Source: Anaeramoeba flamelloides | Taxonomy: Eukaryota; Metamonada; Anaeramoebidae | Reading direction: 5' to 3' | Length of the DNA stretch: 64,000 nucleotides | Assembly: GCA_027625915.1 (NCBI GenBank) | Contig: JANTQA010000047.1 | Span: 13,888,001 to 13,952,000, forward strand | In this document: positions 61,861 to 64,000 of the stretch, in pieces | Numbering within the stretch: the stretch's first letter is position 1 | How the letters are laid out: each line of letters begins with the position of its first letter | Notes under the pieces: model-generated | The model's input: the letters and a program-made list of their open reading frames with translations, nothing else | Told to the model about the DNA's origin: nothing | The model's database searches: none | Translations under genes and position numbers: made by a program

Positions 61861-62339
61861 TTTCTTCTAGTAAATTCTTCATTGAAAGTTGGGAGTGCTT
61901 TCCCACCCCCAACCATTTTTGATTGTTCTAAGGCAAACATTATCTAATTTCTAAATAAAAACTTTTAAAAAATAAAATCTTATCAAAAATCCGAGTCTTG
62001 TTGTTTTTATTACTAATTAACAATTCAGAATCTCTTCTGGCAAAATTCCAAATTCTTACAAAATTTAGATAAGTTCTTCTGGATCACAAGAGAGAAAAAG
62101 AATAATTTAACCATGTTTTAACCTATAAGTAACTCATAATGGCTTTATGTTTGATATTCTATACTGCTTGAAAAAAATGAGAATTATTAGGAAAATTGAT
62201 AAAGTTGTGAAATGTGATTGAATTACTTTTCAATAATAAACCCTTGGCACAAAATTGGTTCACAAAGAATGTGATCTAACAATCAAGAATTAAAAGATAA
62301 ATTAATCATTTTTTACAGATTTGTTTTTTTCGAAAGATT

Positions 62340-63500
62340 ATGACAACAAAAATTCAACCTTTAATCTTTAACAACAAATACAACAAAAAATATGAACAAG
62401 AACAAGAATTTGCAAGGTCAAGCTCTGAACACAAAACGATTGCTTTGGTCTCAAAAACAGATCTTGATGATTATTTTGTTGATGAGCAAATAATCAAATT
62501 TATTGAAAAAGAAAAACAGTGCTTGTGTGAAAAGCATGAAAAAAAACTTTTCTCCATGAAAAAATTTTCACAGACACAGAAAAAGAAACTTGAGGACGAA
62601 ATTTTAATTCTACAAGGTATTTTCATTTTGCCAACTTTTTTTTTTGTTGACAGCTGTTTTGGAAAAAAGTGATTACTAAAAAGTTTCATCAAGTGTACTG
62701 AAAAGACTTAAAATGTGCGAATAAGCTAGTCTGAAGTGACGACTTCGAAAACTTGAAGAAACGCACTGTTTTCAACAACTTTATCTTTGGTTTCTCTTTT
62801 CAAGTATTTTGATCTTTTCAATAATATATTCTAATTCTCCATTCGATAAAAAATACATTCTTTTAAAAAGAAAAATTTTGTCAACTTTTTTCACTTTATA
62901 AAAAATAATTAACTTTTCTTCTATTTTTTTCTTTTCTAAAAACAATTAAACACAAACCCTTTGAAAGATCAACTCACAAGAAGAACTCAGGCAGTTGAAA
63001 AGTCAACAAAATTAAAAAACATATTTCTAAATGAAAAACAGATCCTCTTTGACAAAAACCATAAATTATCCAGACGTTTCGAAGAATTACAAAAACGAAA
63101 CCAAGCCCTGGAGGAAAAACACTCAAAATTAAAAAACTCTCTAAAAGTAAACACAAGCAAACAAAACCAGATCCAAAGAAACAATAACCAAATGAAAAGA
63201 AACCAAAGAGAGCGAATTAAAGATGAAAAAATCAAGAAACACATACACAAATCTCTTTATCGGGAGAAAAACCGAAGGTTTTCTTTATCAGATTTGAATA
63301 GTAACGGCGATCATGAAAGAGATTTAAATAACAAAAGTTTCAATAATTTCCCACAAAGACCCAGGAATTATCCAAAATCTAACTCCGTCTCTGAAGTAGA
63401 CTTTCAAACCAAAAGACGTAAAAGTATTAGAAAAAGAAGGAAAAATACTAGGGGATCTTGGAAAGATTGGTTTGGCATTTCGAACCAGACAAAAAAATAA
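62340..63500 (+). CDS. Coiled-coil protein, two exons
   Basis: Exons 62340-62616 and 62968-63500 join in phase 1 (split Asp codon) to encode 269 aa ending in TAA. Across the junction the sequence reads EDEILILQDQLTRRTQ, an uninterrupted coiled-coil register, which strongly supports the splice. The N-terminal 45 residues are polar; heptad-like coiled coil runs from about residue 45 to 155 (FEELQKRNQALEEKHSKLKN); the last third is basic and ends SWKDWFGISNQTKK with aromatic residues. It has no signal peptide, membrane segment or known motif. It could be a cytoskeletal, centrosomal or vesicle-tether protein, but this is a guess from shape only. It was not matched to the coiled-coil gene at 21.5 kb beyond general composition. 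Confidence 0.8.
62617..62967 (+). other. Intron of the 62 kb coiled-coil gene, 351 bp
   Basis: The donor GTATTT after CTACAAG and the acceptor GAAAG before ATCAAC give a matched phase 1 join. Confidence 0.8.
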
Positions 63501-64000
63501 TTAACATGTCTGGATTTCAGATTGTACATGATTTAAAATTACTAATAATTTGAAGACCCATTTTTTTTTTTCATTTATTTGTCTCCTTTTATTGATCCCA
63601 AAGTTATTATATTGAAAATAGATAATAATTGCAGGATTTAATAAAAATAATACATCTTGATAAATGAATAGAATATAAAAGGGCAAAATTAAATGTAACA
63701 AATCAGAAATCAAAATTATATTTGTAAGGATAAAAAAGATGATTCATTTTTTATTTTTGTTTTTATATTTATTTGTTTAAATTGATGAATTAATATAGTT
63801 TTATTTTTGAAACAAAGTATTTAATCATTAATTCAAAATAATGTTAAGAAATTTTTAATTGAATTTCTAAATGAATATAATAAAATTCAATTCCAAGTTT
63901 TATTCTTTTCCCCTTTATTTTTCACTTTGTTTTCCTTTTTTTTTGTAATAACAAATAAAATTAATTCATTCTCTGACTGGAAAATTCCCAATTTTTACCC
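63501..64000. other. Gene-free 3' flank
   Basis: T-rich and AT-rich DNA to the window end. I see no feature in it. Confidence 0.5.

Larger units (their letters stand above)
57525..62339. other. Gene-free region with repeat I copies
   Basis: T-rich DNA after the beta-helix stop is followed by repeat I at 58010-58215 and 60885-61860 and a possible relic at 59790-60030. No gene is supported. Confidence 0.55.

Noticed and set aside
1-64000. tRNA, rRNA, CRISPR arrays or bacterial operon signals
   Set aside because: No tRNA-like B box with a matching acceptor stem, no rRNA core sequences and no regularly spaced direct repeats with unique spacers were seen by eye.
1-64000. Altered genetic code
   Set aside because: Conserved genes (Ras, IscU, glucosidase II) read through cleanly with the standard code and end in TAA.

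Overview
This looks like a 64 kb piece of nuclear DNA from an AT-rich, intron-bearing protist. It is eukaryotic: genes are split by GT-AG introns, and the recognisable products are Ras, the ADA3 subunit of SAGA-type acetyltransferase complexes, ER glucosidase II alpha, the iron-sulfur scaffold IscU with an organelle-targeting presequence, a CARMIL-like leucine-rich repeat protein and a large right-handed beta-helix protein. Every gene I could finish ends in TAA, no coding exon needs a reassigned stop, and Lys/Glu/Asn/Asp runs are common. A free-living amoeboid or anaerobic protist (for example an Anaeramoeba-like lineage) would fit, but that is a guess from style, not an identification.

Layout: (1) 1-1.9 kb, 3' part of a CARMIL-like LRR gene (+). 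(2) 7.05-7.75 kb, a complete two-exon K-Ras-like gene (+). (3) 9.36-18.36 kb, ADA3, whose two exons are separated by a 7.2 kb intron built largely of transposable elements. (4) 21.5-22.9 kb, a coiled-coil gene with a frame break in a run of 19 A. (5) 29.7-30.2 kb, a small acidic hypothetical gene (-). (6) 34.5-39.8 kb, glucosidase II alpha (-), two exons coding 944 aa around a 2.5 kb intron. (7) 45.9-46.7 kb, IscU (-) with a 234 bp intron. (8) 54.0-57.5 kb, the beta-helix protein (+), which is strikingly GC-rich. (9) 62.3-63.5 kb, a two-exon coiled-coil gene (+). These genes share no pathway and form no operon-like unit; they are scattered housekeeping and signalling genes.

The rest, well over half of the window, is AT-rich DNA filled with short non-autonomous elements. 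At least ten repeat families can be seen by direct comparison inside the window. They include mariner-type MITEs flanked by TA, elements bounded by TTAA, a B superfamily sharing the core TTTTTAATTGGGAACATTA, foldback hairpins, and longer dispersed repeats present in two to five copies. Several are nested in each other, and in one case the unoccupied site is preserved in sister copies. One strongly decayed coding patch (43.8-44.9 kb) is split by a MITE. I found no tRNA, rRNA, CRISPR array or intact transposase. I see no clear multi-gene novel system; the most unusual items are the element-built ADA3 intron, the GC mosaic of the beta-helix gene, the cysteine-bearing tail of IscU, and the composite element at 13.2-14.3 kb.
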